From JBBRSC01 sp038245795 (GTDB lineage Bacteria; Actinomycetota; Acidimicrobiia; Acidimicrobiales; Microtrichaceae): a DNA stretch of 12,857 bases. The stretch's first letter is position 1. Every line of letters begins with the position of its first letter. The notes beneath the pieces are model-generated. The model saw only the letters and a list, made by a program, of their open reading frames with translations, was not told the DNA's origin and did no database searches. The stretch spans positions 1-12,857 of the forward strand of contig JBBRSC010000079.1 in the NCBI GenBank assembly GCA_038245795.1. Direction: 5' to 3'. Both the position numbers and the translations under genes were made by a program. Shown piece after piece: positions 12,428 through 12,857 of this stretch.

Positions 12428-12857
12428 GAATCCATCCTGCTGTGTCGGCCATCTCCGCACTAGGGCCGAACGTCACCCGCAGGAACGCACACGCCTGCAC
12501 TCCGACCGCACCTGCGGCCGTGCGGTGCGGTGCGCCGAACATCGCTATCTGCCAGCCTGTAGCGACCCTCGAGCTCGACGACAGGGCCCTCATGCAGGAG
12601 TTGGCCGAAGTTGCCCCCGCCTTTGTGAACATGGCCCATCGGATCAGTGCTGCGACACCACACGTTTCGCTCACATACTGGGCAACTGATCAGGACACGT
12701 GCACCGCTGATCGTGACGTTGTATGGCAGGACACCCCAGCTCTCCGATTGACTCCGAACCGGCTCAGGGTCATGCCGGGCTCGATGCTCCTCACTGGGAC
12801 TGGGGACCTGCTCAGGTGGCGTCGCCCCTGACCAGCGTCGACCGACCAGCTCAAACA
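12428..12857. other. Upstream region without a convincing gene
   Basis: About 430 bp at the right edge. Besides the box at 12463-12476 I recognise no gene, RNA or repeat. Two opposing long frames exist: plus 12442-12831 (129 codons) and a minus frame open from the window end to a TAG at 12460-12462 (about 131 codons, including CPVCERNVWC). Neither resembles a family I know, and neither has a clear ribosome-binding site or decisive third-position GC bias. It may be a long promoter region, a decayed gene, or the 3' end of a leftward gene that starts outside the window. Confidence 0.4.
12463..12476 (-). promoter_or_regulatory. Candidate DosR-like box upstream of the USP-arcC operon (weaker)
   Basis: The minus strand reads GTGACGTTCGGCCC. 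It matches 10 of 14 positions of the mycobacterial DosR consensus core and 11 of 14 of the arcA/antiporter element, sharing the outer GTGAC and GCCC. Its centre is 42 bp upstream of the USP ATG. The right distance and the shared outer bases support it; the divergent middle is the reason for caution. Confidence 0.42.

Overview
This window looks like high-GC actinobacterial DNA. Three things point there: a DosR/DevR-type response regulator followed by a DevS-like GAF kinase, a DUF222/HNH (13E12-type) protein, and several universal stress proteins (USPs) with the GSRGRGGF signature typical of actinobacteria. The lineage cannot be fixed from the sequence; a non-mycobacterial actinobacterium is my inference.

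Layout, left to right. (1) 1-3099, minus strand: arginine deiminase (arcA), ornithine carbamoyltransferase (arcB/argF), a DevR-like regulator and the first 46 codons of a DevS-like kinase. They form one tight tandem run (1-nt overlap, 42-bp gap, 55-bp gap), probably a single operon. (2) 3100-3249: divergent promoter region with a DosR-box-like element. (3) 3250-5546, plus strand: an AdiC/ArcD-like amino-acid antiporter whose stop overlaps the start of a two-domain USP (GTGA). (4) 5547-5637: convergent intergenic stretch with small hairpins. (5) 5638-8337, minus strand: a CtpF-like P2-type cation ATPase. (6) 8338-8547: divergent promoter region with a second element matching the first at 15 of 16 bases, plus a separate 18-bp near-palindrome. 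(7) 8548-8994, plus strand: a single-domain USP. (8) 9039-10559, minus strand: a DUF222/HNH endonuclease-like gene. (9) 10620-12427, minus strand: a two-domain USP overlapping carbamate kinase (arcC) by GTGA. (10) 12428-12857: about 430 bp without a convincing gene, carrying a weaker third box-like element just upstream of the USP-arcC operon.

Functional reading. ArcA, ArcB, ArcC and the antiporter make a complete arginine deiminase pathway: arginine in, ornithine out, one ATP per arginine without respiration. It is interleaved with a CtpF-like pump and five USP domains, gene types known from the M. tuberculosis DosR dormancy regulon, and with a DosR/DosS-like two-component system inside the arginine operon. 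Candidate DosR boxes lie upstream of every transcription unit except the HNH gene. My central inference is a self-regulated hypoxia/dormancy energy island in which arginine fermentation has been placed under a DosR-like regulator. The boxes are seen in the sequence; binding and regulation are predictions.
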